Shown here: positions 35,898-44,472 of the stretch, piece after piece | Layout of the letters: every line of letters starts with the position of its first letter | Numbering within the stretch: position 1 is the first letter of the stretch | Source of the DNA: Micromonospora sp. NBC_00389 | GTDB taxonomy: Bacteria > Actinomycetota > Actinomycetes > Mycobacteriales > Micromonosporaceae | Length of the DNA stretch: 64,000 nt | Assembly: GCF_036059255.1 (NCBI RefSeq) | Contig: NZ_CP107947.1 | Span: 3,596,001 to 3,660,000, forward strand | Reading direction: 5' to 3' | Position numbers and translations under genes: made by a program | The notes under the pieces: generated by a model | Told to the model about the DNA's origin: nothing | The model's input: the letters and a program-made list of their open reading frames with translations, nothing else | Database searches by the model: none

Positions 35898-37010
35898 GTG
35901 GATCAAGAAGACCGGATCGCCCTTTTCCTGGACTACGAGAACCTCGCGTTGGGGGCGCGCGACAACCGTGCCGGCGCGGACTTCGACTTCCGGCCCATCG
36001 CCGACGCGCTGGCCGAGCGGGGGAGGGTGGTGGTGCGGCGGGCGTACGCCGACTGGTCGTACTTCGACGAGGACCGCCGGATGCTCACCCGGTCCCACGT
36101 CGAGCTGATCGAGATCCCACAGCGGATGGGCGCCTCCCGCAAGAACGCGGCCGACATCAAGATGGCGGTGGACGCGATCGAGTTGGCCTTCGAGCGCGAC
36201 TACATCTCCACCTTCGTGATCTGCAGCGGCGACAGCGACTTCACCCCGCTGGTGCACAAGCTCCGCGAGCTGAACAAGCGGGTCATCGGCGTCGGGGTCG
36301 AGGGGTCGACCTCGGCGCTGCTCCCGCCAGCGTGCGACGAGTTCCTCTACTACGACCGGCTGGAGGGTGTGGACATCCCGCCGACCAGCAGCCGGCGCGG
36401 CCGTCCGGTGCGGCAGCCCGGCCCGGACCAGCGACCGCCCGAGCCGGAGCGCGAGCAGGTGGCGCCGGAGCGGGAACGGGAGCCGGAGGCGGAGCGTCGG
36501 CCGGCGGGGGAGGAGCCCGGCCGGGACGTGGATGCCCTCGCCGTGCTGGTGGCCCAGACGGTGGCCGGGCTGCAGGGCAGCGCCAGCGGCGAGGTGACCG
36601 CCTCCCGGCTCAAGCGCACGCTGCTGCGCAAGGACCCGACGTTCAGCGAGTCCGACTACGGGTTCCGCACCTTTGGTGAACTGCTGCGCCACCTCGCCGG
36701 GCACAACGTGGTCGAGCTGGCCGAAGGCCCCGCGAAGGGCGACCCCGAGGTCTCGCTGCCCGAGCATGGTGACCGGGAGGTGGCCTTCGGCCTGCTCCGT
36801 GGCGTGGTGGCGGAGCTCGGCAGCGGCGGCAATCCGGTGGCGCTGTCCGGGCTGAAGAACCAGCTGCGCAGGGCCCGCCCCGACTTCAGTGAGAAGAAGC
36901 TCGGCTACCGCAGCTTCCTCCAGTTCTGCAAGGCCGCCGCGACCAGTGGCGCGGTCGACCTACGGTGGAGCCCCGAAGCCGACGACTACCTGCTCACCGC
37001 GCAGGGGTGA
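35898..37010 (+). CDS. NYN-domain ribonuclease-like protein with two LOTUS (OST-HTH) domains
   Basis: This 370-residue cytoplasmic protein has an N-terminal NYN (PIN-like) nuclease domain (about 1-155). The acidic metal-binding residues are visible in LFLDYENLALG, KNAADIKMAVDA and ICSGDSDFTPLV. A charged Pro/Glu/Arg linker (about 160-215) leads to two winged-helix LOTUS/OST-HTH modules (about 218-290 and 295-370; each contains SRLKRTLLRKDPTFSE- or LKNQLRRARPDFSE-like helices). LOTUS domains bind RNA, including G-quadruplex RNA. The protein is likely an RNA-processing or decay factor. Confidence 0.9.
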   Translation: MDQEDRIALFLDYENLALGARDNRAGADFDFRPIADALAERGRVVVRRAYADWSYFDEDRRMLTRSHVELIEIPQRMGASRKNAADIKMAVDAIELAFERDYISTFVICSGDSDFTPLVHKLRELNKRVIGVGVEGSTSALLPPACDEFLYYDRLEGVDIPPTSSRRGRPVRQPGPDQRPPEPEREQVAPEREREPEAERRPAGEEPGRDVDALAVLVAQTVAGLQGSASGEVTASRLKRTLLRKDPTFSESDYGFRTFGELLRHLAGHNVVELAEGPAKGDPEVSLPEHGDREVAFGLLRGVVAELGSGGNPVALSGLKNQLRRARPDFSEKKLGYRSFLQFCKAAATSGAVDLRWSPEADDYLLTAQG

Positions 37011-37179
37011 GTGCGGGCGCAGGCAGCGTCTGATCCGTGGTCTGTTTCGTTGCTCAGGATGGGAGGAAACCGCCGGTACGGTCCTTCCTCGTCAGCAGGC
37101 GGCCGGAAATGTGACTGAATTGCGGTTTTTGCCACGGTTGCAGCCCACCTGTGCCGTACCCCTGGCCGGCGAATTGCTA

Positions 37180-37191
37180 TACGGTCGGCGA
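37180..37191 (+). promoter_or_regulatory. -10 element for a small leaderless gene
   Basis: TACGGT (37180-37185), overlapped by TATACG, lies six bases before the ATG at 37192 in a locally AT-richer stretch. Confidence 0.55.
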
Positions 37192-37410
37192 ATGATGGTG
37201 GAGGAGCACTGGTGGAACGGAGACACGACCCCACGCGGGCGTCGGGACGTGTACATCCGTACTGACGGGCAGGGTTGGGAGGTCCGCGCCCAGATTGGTG
37301 GGGCGTCGGGTCGTGAGCGGGTGCAGCAGTGCCCCAGCCGGGCCTCGGCGGCCATCCTCGCCGACGCCTGGCGCGGTACCCACCCTTCCTGGCGCGAACT
37401 GAAGCGCTGA
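37192..37410 (+). CDS. Small protein of unknown function
   Basis: This 72-residue, Trp- and Arg-rich protein reads MMVEEHWWNGDTTPRGRRDV, then YIRTDGQGWEVRAQIGG, and ends GTHPSWRELKR. It has one Cys, no signal peptide and no membrane segment. The strand-like YIRTDGQGWEVRAQIG segment and the Ala-rich helix after it suggest a small compact fold. The start is supported by a -10 box six bases upstream. No family was recognised. Confidence 0.6.
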   Translation: MMVEEHWWNGDTTPRGRRDVYIRTDGQGWEVRAQIGGASGRERVQQCPSRASAAILADAWRGTHPSWRELKR

Positions 37411-37688
37411 TCCGGCACCGGGCCGGGCCGGCGACGCGCCCGGGCACCAGCCCGGCGCGGTCATCGGCCGGCCCGGTGTTCGACTCCCCCTGACGGTGCC
37501 AGGGTGCGGGTCACTGCTGCTGGACCATGACTGAGGTGACCTCCGCCACAAGCGCCAACGGCTGCCCTTCGCTGGTCTGCGGCCTTACCTGGCCGACTCA
37601 GCGCGGTTCCTGCCCTGTCGGCCGTGTCCGCCGTGCCAGGCGGGGTACCAGGAGAGGGTAGGCACCCGCCCGATGGAGGTCGTCGCCC

Positions 37689-37865
37689 ATGTCCCAGGAG
37701 CCCGATGAGGAGAGCCCTCAGATCGACGAGGAGGCGCGGGAGGCGCAGCGTCGGCTCGCCGTGTTCGACGACCGGTCTGACCGGTCCGACGGGTCCGACG
37801 ACGCGCTGACCGACGAGGACGCCCGGGAGCCGGACGACGCCCCTACCGACGAGGATGCCGAATAG
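37689..37865 (+). CDS. Small acidic protein
   Basis: This 58-residue, strongly acidic protein begins MSQEPDEESPQIDEEAREA. Its C-terminal half alternates Asp with Ser/Ala (DDRSDRSDGSDD, LTDEDAREPDDAPTDEDAE). A clear GGAGG at 37675-37679 precedes the ATG at 37689. It is probably disordered. It ends two bases before the convergent MerR gene stop. The Asp-rich repeats could bind metal, but that is speculation. Confidence 0.6.
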   Translation: MSQEPDEESPQIDEEAREAQRRLAVFDDRSDRSDGSDDALTDEDAREPDDAPTDEDAE

Positions 37866-37866
37866 G

Positions 37867-38646
37867 TCAGTCGGGCCGCTCTGCCAGCCGCTCCATCCGG
37901 TTCCAACCGGTCCAGCCACGCTCGCGCATCAGTTCCACCATCCGCTCCGTCCGCGGGTCGGACTCGACGGCAAGTGCGTCCAGAAGGTCAAACGGTAGAT
38001 CGTCGTGCCCCAGGTCGCCGAGGCCGGCCTCACCGGAGGCGTATGCCTGCTCGGCCAGGCCGGCCATGATGTCGGCGGCTTCCTCCAGACGCCGGTCGTC
38101 GCCTGCGTCGCAGTCGAGGATCTCCGACAGGACCCGATAGAGCCGAACGTTTTGCGGGTCGTCGAGCATCGCGAATTTTCCGGACATCACCTCGGGGATC
38201 CGATCCGGCCAGCGCGCCGCAACCAGGATCCACCCGTCCCGTTCGGACTCCACCATTCGCTCTGACACCCCCATCTCCCGAAGCCGATCGAGATAGGAGG
38301 TCACCTCCGGTGGGAGCGCCAGGCTGTCCCCGGCAGCGAGCTGCGCGATCTGCTTGCGGCTGGTCTCCAGCCGTTCGATCTCGTCGCGCAGGTGGCTGTC
38401 GATTCTCTCGACAACTTCGGCAAACGTCGACGGGTCGGCTTCGAGCATCCGACTGATCTGCGACAGGGGCACGCCTGCGTCGGCGAGGGTGCGGATCTTG
38501 ATGAGGGACACGACTGCCATTGCGCCATACCGCCGGTAACCCGAGGCATCCCGCTCCGGCTCGGGCAGTAGTCCGATCTGGTGGTAGTGCCGCACCGCCC
38601 GCACTGTGACGCCGGCGTACTCCGCCAGTTGACCGATCGTCAGCAT
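37867..38646 (-). CDS. MerR-family transcriptional regulator
   Basis: This 259-residue protein has an N-terminal MerR winged helix (residues 1-70; MLTIGQLAEYAGVTVRAVRHYHQIGLLPEP, split by the wing YRRYGAMAVV). A coiled-coil dimerisation helix follows (about 75-105; ERIDSHLRDEIERLETSRKQI), then a ~150-residue helical effector domain. No metal-binding Cys are present, so a drug or small-molecule sensor is more likely. It lies 44 bases downstream of an ABC exporter on the same strand and probably activates it through the 40260-40291 promoter. Confidence 0.88.
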   Translation of the reverse strand: MLTIGQLAEYAGVTVRAVRHYHQIGLLPEPERDASGYRRYGAMAVVSLIKIRTLADAGVPLSQISRMLEADPSTFAEVVERIDSHLRDEIERLETSRKQIAQLAAGDSLALPPEVTSYLDRLREMGVSERMVESERDGWILVAARWPDRIPEVMSGKFAMLDDPQNVRLYRVLSEILDCDAGDDRRLEEAADIMAGLAEQAYASGEAGLGDLGHDDLPFDLLDALAVESDPRTERMVELMRERGWTGWNRMERLAERPD

Positions 38647-38690
38647 GCTCTGATCCTGCCCTCAACTCGCCCAGACCGGTCGACGCCGGT

Positions 38691-39458
38691 TCAGGAGATT
38701 CTGCGACGGTAGGACATGTTGGCGAAGATGTAGGCAACGACGAGGATGCCGACGCACCAGGCGAGGGCGGTCCAGATGTCCGCGCCGACCGGCTGCTGGG
38801 TGAACAGGTCTCGGATCGCGTTGACGATGGAGGTCACCGGCTGGTGCTCGGCGAAGGCGCGCACCGGACCGGGCATGGACTCGGTGGGCACGAAGGCCGA
38901 GCTGATGAACGGCAGGAAGATGAGCGGGTACGAGAACGCGCTCGCGCCGTCCACGGACTTTGCGGTGAGGCCGGGGATCACGGCGATCCAGGTCAGCGCC
39001 AGGGTGAACAGGACCAGAATGCCGGCGACCGCGAGCCACCCCAGCACGCCCGCCCCCGTGCGGAAGCCCATGAGGAGGGCGACGAGGACGACGACCACGA
39101 GTGAGATCAGGTTGGCGACCAGCGAGGTCAGCACGTGCGCCCACAGCACCGAGGATCGTGCGATCGGCATGGACTGGAACCGTTCGAAGATGCCGCCCTG
39201 CATGTCCAGGAAGAGCCGGAAGGCGGTGTAGGAGATTCCCGAGGCGATCGTGATGAGCAGGATGCCGGGCAGCAGATAGTTGACGTACGAGCCGGTCCCG
39301 GTCCCGGTCTCGATCGCGCCGCCGAAGACGTAGACGAACAGCAGCATGAAGGCGATCGGCATGATCGCGGTCGTGATGATGGTGTCCGGGCTGCGGCTGA
39401 TGTGGCGCAGCGAACGTCCCAGGAGGACGGTGGTGTCGCCGAGGAAGTGCTTGTTCAT
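38691..39458 (-). CDS. ABC-2 type exporter permease (DrrB-like)
   Basis: This 255-residue membrane protein has about six hydrophobic segments and DrrB-type marks: SPDTIITTAIMPIAFMLLFV, GIFERFQSMPIARSS and FISSAFVPTESMPGPVRAFAE. It forms an exporter with the ATPase encoded immediately upstream, overlapping by four bases (39455-39458). The codon use is slightly less GC-biased than its neighbours. With the downstream MerR gene it makes a drug-efflux unit. Confidence 0.9.
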   Translation of the reverse strand: MNKHFLGDTTVLLGRSLRHISRSPDTIITTAIMPIAFMLLFVYVFGGAIETGTGTGSYVNYLLPGILLITIASGISYTAFRLFLDMQGGIFERFQSMPIARSSVLWAHVLTSLVANLISLVVVVLVALLMGFRTGAGVLGWLAVAGILVLFTLALTWIAVIPGLTAKSVDGASAFSYPLIFLPFISSAFVPTESMPGPVRAFAEHQPVTSIVNAIRDLFTQQPVGADIWTALAWCVGILVVAYIFANMSYRRRIS

Positions 39459-40252
39459 CGTTGTTCCTTGTCCGTCCTGGCGCCGACGAGGGTGAGGAAG
39501 ACGTCCTCGAGGCTCGGCTGCTTCTCGACGTACTCGACCTTGGCGGGTGGGAGGAGCTGCTTGAGCTCGTTGAGGGTGCCGTTCACGATGATCCGACCCT
39601 CGTGGAGGATCGCGATCCGGTCGGCGAGCTGCTCTGCCTCGTCGAGGTACTGAGTCGTGAGCAGCACGGTCGTGCCGCCCTCGGCGAGCTTCTTGACCGC
39701 CTGCCACACCTCGATGCGGGCCTCCGGGTCCAGCCCGGTCGTCGGCTCGTCGAGGAAGATGACCGGCGGATCGCCGATGAGACTCATCGCGATGTCCAGA
39801 CGGCGGCGCATGCCACCGGAGTACGTCGCCACCCTCCGGGCGGCCGCCTCGGTCAGCGAGAAGCGCTTCAGGAGGTCATCCGCGATGGTGCCCGGGTCCT
39901 TGAGATGCCTCAACTTGGCGACCAGGACGAGGTTCTCCCGCCCGGTGAGGATCTCGTCGACCGCCGCGAACTGCCCGGTGAGACTGATGGACTCGCGTAC
40001 GTCGGCGGCCTGCGTCGCGACATCGAAGCCGTTGACCCGGGCAGCCCCTGCGTCGGCCTTGAGCAGCGTGGACAGGATCTTCACCACTGTGGTCTTGCCC
40101 GCCCCGTTTGAGCCGAGCAGGGCGAAGATGCTGCCCCGTGCCACGTCGATGTCCACGCCGCGCAGCACCTTCAGCTGCTTGAACGACTTTTCCAGGCCTT
40201 GCACGTGTATCGCGGGTTGCTCGACCCGATCGGTTGTAGGTGGGGTGTTCAT
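39455..40252 (-). CDS. ABC exporter ATP-binding protein (DrrA-like)
   Basis: This 265-residue ATPase has Walker A (GSNGAGKT, about residue 45), signature (YSGGMRRRLDIAMSL, about 143), Walker B (VIFLDEPTTGLD) and TTQYLDEAEQLADRI all intact. The ATG at 40252 is favoured because it lies seven bases after a -10-like CATGCT; upstream in-frame ATG (40264) and TTG (40291) starts fall inside the promoter/operator. It heads an operon with the permease and probably the MerR gene. Confidence 0.9.
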   Translation of the reverse strand: MNTPPTTDRVEQPAIHVQGLEKSFKQLKVLRGVDIDVARGSIFALLGSNGAGKTTVVKILSTLLKADAGAARVNGFDVATQAADVRESISLTGQFAAVDEILTGRENLVLVAKLRHLKDPGTIADDLLKRFSLTEAAARRVATYSGGMRRRLDIAMSLIGDPPVIFLDEPTTGLDPEARIEVWQAVKKLAEGGTTVLLTTQYLDEAEQLADRIAILHEGRIIVNGTLNELKQLLPPAKVEYVEKQPSLEDVFLTLVGARTDKEQR

Positions 40253-40259
40253 GACAGCC

Positions 40260-40291
40260 AGCATGAAGGGTTGACGCAGCGTCAGGGTCAA
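40260..40291 (-). promoter_or_regulatory. MerR-type promoter of the ABC exporter
   Basis: On the minus strand a -35 TTGACC (40286-40291) and a -10-like CATGCT (40260-40265) are about 20 bases apart. That elongated spacing is typical of MerR-activated promoters. Between them is a perfect 13-bp palindrome TGACGCTGCGTCA (40272-40284). Confidence 0.6.
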
Positions 40292-40316
40292 GCCCGCAAG
40301 CAGATTCGATTCGCGG

Positions 40317-41378
40317 TCAGGAGGCCGGAACCGGAAGCACCACGCCCTCGGCCGCCGATCGGTGCGCCAGCTCGATCAGCTCAACGGTGGCAACCGAGTC
40401 CCGTGGATCCACGGGCATCGGCGCGCCGTCCCGCAGCGCCGCCGCCACCTGCTGGTAGAAGCTCTGGTAGGCGCCGGGCTCGGTGGGCACCGGCCGCAGG
40501 TCACCGTCGACACCGAGCAGGCCGTACCGCTCCGGCGGGACCTCGCCCCAGCCCGGCTGGTCCGGCCGGCCGCCGTCGTGCAGCGCCGCCTCCTGCACGT
40601 CCAGCCCGTACGTCGTGTAACCGGCCCGGTCGCCGAGCACCCGCAGTCGCGGCCCGAGCTGAGCGGTCATCGCGCCCATCCACAGGTGCGAGTGCACCCC
40701 TGTGGTGTGGGTCAACGCCACGAACGCGTCGTCGTCGACCGCGGCGCCCGCGCGACGACGGTCCACCTCCGCGTAGACGCGGTCGACCGGGCCGAAGAGC
40801 TGCACCGCCTGATCGATGAGGTGGGCGCCGAGGTCGAACAGGGCGCCGCCGGCCTCCTCGGGACCGGCAAGCTCCCGCCAGCCCGGCTTGATCGTCGGAC
40901 GGAACCGCTCGAACCGGGACTCGAAGCGGAGCACCCGTCCCAGCTCGCCCTGCTCCACCAGGCGGCGGGCGGTCAGGAAGTCGCCGTCCCAGCGGCGATT
41001 CTGGAACACGGTCAGCGGCACTCCCTGGCGGTCGGCCTCCTCGACCAGCGCCCGACTCTCGGCGGCGGTGGGGGCCAACGGCTTGTCCACCACCACCGGC
41101 AGACCGGCGGTCACCGCAGCCCGAGCCATCGGCACATGCAGCCGGTTCGGCGTCGCCACCACGACCAGGTCCAGCGCGTCGGGCGTACGCCACAGCTCGT
41201 CGGCGTCGTCGACCAGGCGGGCGTCCGGGAAGTGCTGCCGGGCCTGCTCGCGTCGCTGCGGATCACGGGTCATGATGGCGTCCAGCCGCAGCCCGGGCGT
41301 CGCGGCGATCAGCGGCGCGTGGAACACCCGGCCCGCCAGCCCGTAACCCAGCAGACCGACCCGCAGCGCCTCCGCCAT
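40317..41378 (-). CDS. Gfo/Idh/MocA family oxidoreductase
   Basis: This 353-residue protein has an N-terminal Rossmann domain (LRVGLLGYGLAGRVFHAPLI, so GxGxxG-like GYGLAG) and the family motif EKP-like VVDKPLAPTAAES (about 95). The Gfo/Idh/MocA C-terminal domain carries the GGALFDLGAHLIDQAVQLFG catalytic region (about 178-195). Asp/His in DLGAHLID correspond to the catalytic pair. It should oxidise or reduce a sugar-type alcohol with NAD(P). The ATG at 41378 has GGGAG upstream. It is a single-gene unit; no sugar pathway genes are adjacent. Confidence 0.88.
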   Translation of the reverse strand: MAEALRVGLLGYGLAGRVFHAPLIAATPGLRLDAIMTRDPQRREQARQHFPDARLVDDADELWRTPDALDLVVVATPNRLHVPMARAAVTAGLPVVVDKPLAPTAAESRALVEEADRQGVPLTVFQNRRWDGDFLTARRLVEQGELGRVLRFESRFERFRPTIKPGWRELAGPEEAGGALFDLGAHLIDQAVQLFGPVDRVYAEVDRRRAGAAVDDDAFVALTHTTGVHSHLWMGAMTAQLGPRLRVLGDRAGYTTYGLDVQEAALHDGGRPDQPGWGEVPPERYGLLGVDGDLRPVPTEPGAYQSFYQQVAAALRDGAPMPVDPRDSVATVELIELAHRSAAEGVVLPVPAS

Positions 41379-41529
41379 GCCGTACTCCCGTCTCCCGGTC
41401 CGCGTCCCGGTGACGGCGGTCCCGCTGATCGAATCTACGCCCCGGCTGGTCAGGCCCGACCCGAGCCCGGGTGGGCAACGGCGCAGACCGAGTGGCCGCC
41501 CCGATCCGGGGCATCACTCGGTTGAGGGC

Positions 41530-41565
41530 GATACCTGTGAGTCATAGATATGACTCACAGGTATC
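41530..41565. repeat. Perfect 36-bp palindrome
   Basis: Arms GATACCTGTGAGTCATA (41530-41546) and its exact complement (41549-41565) flank a two-base centre (GA). It lies in a 259-base gap between two minus-strand genes and is much less GC-rich than its surroundings. It could be the terminator of the two-component operon, an operator or a small mobile repeat. Confidence 0.85.
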
Positions 41566-41637
41566 ACGCTCGAAAGACAGACATGCCCGGTGCGCGCCAC
41601 GCCGGACTGCTCATCCTGAGCCGCGGCAGCGCGCCGG

Positions 41638-42303
41638 TCAGGCGGCCGGGTCGGCGCGCAGGTAGGTGAGCACCGCGAGCACCCGACGATTGGTGTCGTC
41701 GTTGGGCGGCAGGTCGAGCTTCAGCAGGATGTTGCCGACGTGCTTGCCGACCGCCGCCTCGGTGACGTGCAGCCGGCCGGCGATCGATGCGTTGGACCGG
41801 CCCTCGGCCAGCAGCGCCAGCACCTCACGTTCCCGGGCCGAGAGTGCGGCGAGCGGGTCACGTGGGCGGTGCAGCAGTTGCCGGATCACGTCCGGGTCGA
41901 TGGCCGTGCCGCCGGCGGTGACCCGGCGCAGCGTGTCGACGAACTCGGTCACCTCCGCCACCCGGTCCTTGAGCAGGTAGCCCACCCGCTGGCCGTCGCC
42001 GCTGTCCAGCAGCTCTGCGGCGTACCCGGTCTGCACGTACTGGCTGAGCACCACGACCGGCAGTTGGGGCCGCTCGGCGCGCAGCGCGACGGCCGCGCGC
42101 AGCCCGTCGTCTCCCCGCCCCGGTGGCATCCGGATGTCGGTCAGCACCAGGTCTGGCTGGTAGGCGCGGGCCGCGTCCAGCAGCTCCGGCGCGGAGCCGA
42201 CGGCGGCGCACACCGCGAAGTCGAAGCGGGTCAGCAGCGCGACCAGGCCCTCTCGCAGCAGCACCTCGTCCTCGGCGAGCACCACCCGGGTCACCGACGA
42301 CAT
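41638..42303 (-). CDS. LuxR/NarL-type response regulator
   Basis: This 221-residue response regulator has a receiver domain (about 1-125; VVLAEDEVLLREGL with the acidic pair, phospho-acceptor Asp56 in LVLTDIRMP, Lys in YLLKDRV). A C-terminal LuxR helix-turn-helix follows (about 152-215; LSAREREVLALLAEGRSNASIAGRL, split here by convention). It is phosphorylated by the kinase encoded upstream, whose gene it overlaps by 13 bases. Targets are unknown. Confidence 0.92.
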   Translation of the reverse strand: MSSVTRVVLAEDEVLLREGLVALLTRFDFAVCAAVGSAPELLDAARAYQPDLVLTDIRMPPGRGDDGLRAAVALRAERPQLPVVVLSQYVQTGYAAELLDSGDGQRVGYLLKDRVAEVTEFVDTLRRVTAGGTAIDPDVIRQLLHRPRDPLAALSAREREVLALLAEGRSNASIAGRLHVTEAAVGKHVGNILLKLDLPPNDDTNRRVLAVLTYLRADPAA

Positions 42304-43583
42304 GGCAGCTCCACCCGGATCAGGGTGGGCCCGTCGGGCGGGCTGGCCAGCAGCAGCCGACCGTCGGCAGCCGCGACCCGGTCGGCGAGGCCGGTCAGGC
42401 CGGTACCCCGGGCCGGGTCGGCGCCGCCGCGGCCGTCGTCGGACACCTCGACGACGAGATCCGCGCCGACCCGGGTGAGGCGCACCTCGGCGCGGGTCGC
42501 CCCGGCGTGCCGGGCCACGTTGCCCAGTGCCTCGGACACCACGAAGTAGGCGGTGGTCTCGACAATCTCCGGCAGTGCGCCGTCGAGGTCGGTGCGCACC
42601 GTGACCGCGACGGTGGCCGCGTCGGCCAACTCCCGTACCGCGCCGGCCAGGCCGAGGTCGGTGAGAGTCTGTGGCCGGATGCCGTGCACCAACTGCCGGA
42701 GCATCACCATCAGACCCCGGGCCTGGTCGTGGGCGACGGCCAGTGGGCGGGCCGCGGGGGAGTCCTCGGGCACGTCCAGCCGGGCCAGGCCCAACTGGAG
42801 GGTGAGGCTGGTCAGCCGGGGTTGCGCACCGTCGTGCAGGTCACGCTCGATCCGACGGCGTTCGGCCTCGTACGCGCCGACCAGCCGGGTCCGGGACCGG
42901 GCGACCTCGCGCAGCGCCGTCGCGTCGACCGGCCAGGCCAGCGCCCACCGGGCCACGGCGGCCTGGGCGGCGGCGAGCAGCCCGGCCGCGTACCAGAGCA
43001 CCGGGATGAGCAGCACACCCACGATCGCGTACGGGGCCGCCTCGCTGGCGGTGTCCACCGTGCCCCACAGCACGATGACCTCGTTGGCGTCGCCGGCCAG
43101 CCAGGGGCTGGCGACCAGCCCGAGGTCGAGGAGCACCAGCAGCAGGAACACCCAGTACGCGACCGGAACGAACCCGCCGAGCCAGAACAGGTACGCCACC
43201 TCCCGCCAGCCGGCGGCGGTGCGGTAGCGGGCAGCCAGGCCCTGCCACCGGGACGGGGGCAACGGTCGGCCGTCCACGAGGCCGAGCCGCCACCGCTCGA
43301 CGGCGGCCACCGGGAAGCTCGCGAGCGGCGCCAGCGCCAGCAGAGTGAGGCTGCCGACCGCCAGGAACAGCATGAGCCCGATCTCGGGCGGCCGGCCCTG
43401 TAGCCGTACCGCGTTGACGGCTGCCAGCAGCGGCGCGACGATGACGAGCAGCCCGGCGGCGAGAGCGCCGGCGATCGGCACGGTGCTGACCAGGTAGACC
43501 AGCGCGCGCCAGGGCCAGGCGGAGATCAGCCAGCGGCGGCGGCGCAGCGCGTCGGCCAGGTGACGGGGGTGTTCCGGGGTCAT
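42291..43583 (-). CDS. Two-component sensor histidine kinase (HisKA_3)
   Basis: This 430-residue membrane kinase has five to six hydrophobic segments in the first ~220 residues, a HisKA_3 dimerisation/phospho-acceptor region with His250 (RRIERDLHDGAQPRL), and a HATPase domain (SEALGNVARHAGATRAE, then SDDGRGGAD, GTGLTGLADRV). The short linker loops give no clear ligand-binding domain, so it may sense membrane state. The ATG at 43583 lies seven bases after TAGCGT. Its stop lies inside the response-regulator gene. Confidence 0.9.
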   Translation of the reverse strand: MTPEHPRHLADALRRRRWLISAWPWRALVYLVSTVPIAGALAAGLLVIVAPLLAAVNAVRLQGRPPEIGLMLFLAVGSLTLLALAPLASFPVAAVERWRLGLVDGRPLPPSRWQGLAARYRTAAGWREVAYLFWLGGFVPVAYWVFLLLVLLDLGLVASPWLAGDANEVIVLWGTVDTASEAAPYAIVGVLLIPVLWYAAGLLAAAQAAVARWALAWPVDATALREVARSRTRLVGAYEAERRRIERDLHDGAQPRLTSLTLQLGLARLDVPEDSPAARPLAVAHDQARGLMVMLRQLVHGIRPQTLTDLGLAGAVRELADAATVAVTVRTDLDGALPEIVETTAYFVVSEALGNVARHAGATRAEVRLTRVGADLVVEVSDDGRGGADPARGTGLTGLADRVAAADGRLLLASPPDGPTLIRVELPCRR

Positions 43584-43596
43584 GCCGCAGACGCTA
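43584..43596 (-). promoter_or_regulatory. -10 element for a leaderless kinase start
   Basis: On the minus strand TAGCGT (43591-43596) lies seven bases before the ATG at 43583. No ribosome-binding site is seen. Confidence 0.5.
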
Positions 43597-43776
43597 ATCG
43601 CCAGCGTACGGGTCGACCCAGCCGTCCAGATCCACTTCTGAGGTATGCCCAGCCCTACCCTCGCTACCCGGACGCCGGCCGCAGGTCGGGCGGAACGGGT
43701 GTGGCGCGGCCGGAAATGGGAAGAACGCGCCGTCACGCGGCACCGCGTGACCTGCGTTGGCGGCGGCTGGAGTGAC

Positions 43777-44472
43777 ATGGGTGCCAGAACCTTCGTGGTG
43801 GTCGGCGGTACCAGCGGGCTCGGCCTCGCGGTGGCCCGGCTGCTGGTCAACGAGCACCAGGTCGTGGTGTTCGGCAATGTGGCGGGCGAGGTCGCCGCGG
43901 CGACCGACGAGCTGGGGTGCGACGGCGCGCTCTGCGACGTCTCCTCCTACGAGCAGGTTCGTGAGGCGTTCGCCGAGGTGGTCGGGCGTTACGGCAGGAT
44001 CGACGGGGTGGCGGCCTGCGCGTCGATGTGGGCGGGCGGCGACCTGGCGGACCTCGCCGTGGAGCACATCCGGCGGGCCGTGGACATCAACGTACTGGGC
44101 ATCACGTACCTGCTCCGGGAGGTGCTGGAGCACCTGCACCGGCAGGGCCACGGGAACGTGGTGTACATCGGCGCGCTGGCGCTGGCGGCCCCCCGGCCCG
44201 GCATCCCGGTGTACCGGGCCACCAAGAGCTACGGCAGCAGCCTGGTCGATTCGCTGGCCGAGGCCCAGCACAGCAACCAGATCAAGGTGATGCAGCTACA
44301 TCCCGGGCCGATGCCGACCCGCCTGCAGGAACGGGTTGGCGCCGAGTTCCTGGACGAGGTGTACGCCATGCCCGAGCAGGTCGCCACCGAAGTCGTCCGG
44401 CTGCTGCTGCTCGAACCCGACGATCTCTACGTCTCCGGCGAACGCGTGCTACGCGCGGACGGGCGGTGGTGA
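43777..44472 (+). CDS. Short-chain dehydrogenase/reductase
   Basis: This 231-residue SDR has a Rossmann GGTSGLGLA motif (residues 10-18), an NAAG-equivalent region that reads AACASMW, and the catalytic YRATK (Tyr and Lys about residue 148-152). It should interconvert an alcohol and a ketone with NAD(P)H. The ATG at 43777 is supported by GGAG at 43768-43771. Its last bases overlap the MFS gene start (GTGA, 44469-44472), so the two are coupled. The NAG Asn is replaced by Cys/Ala, which is unusual, and substrate is unknown. Confidence 0.85.
   Translation: MGARTFVVVGGTSGLGLAVARLLVNEHQVVVFGNVAGEVAAATDELGCDGALCDVSSYEQVREAFAEVVGRYGRIDGVAACASMWAGGDLADLAVEHIRRAVDINVLGITYLLREVLEHLHRQGHGNVVYIGALALAAPRPGIPVYRATKSYGSSLVDSLAEAQHSNQIKVMQLHPGPMPTRLQERVGAEFLDEVYAMPEQVATEVVRLLLLEPDDLYVSGERVLRADGRW

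Noticed and set aside
37414..37501. tRNA-like segment with GGCACCG/CGGTGCC ends and TTCGACTCCC
   Set aside because: The acceptor-like ends pair and the length is 88 bases, but the T stem, D arm and anticodon arm do not fold correctly. The centre is a GC hairpin instead. Chance or a decayed relic.
37527..37661. 44-residue open frame with Ser/Thr/Cys-rich start (possible peptide precursor)
   Set aside because: No ribosome-binding site, an Arg-rich C-terminal half from GC-rich bias, and no modifying enzyme nearby.
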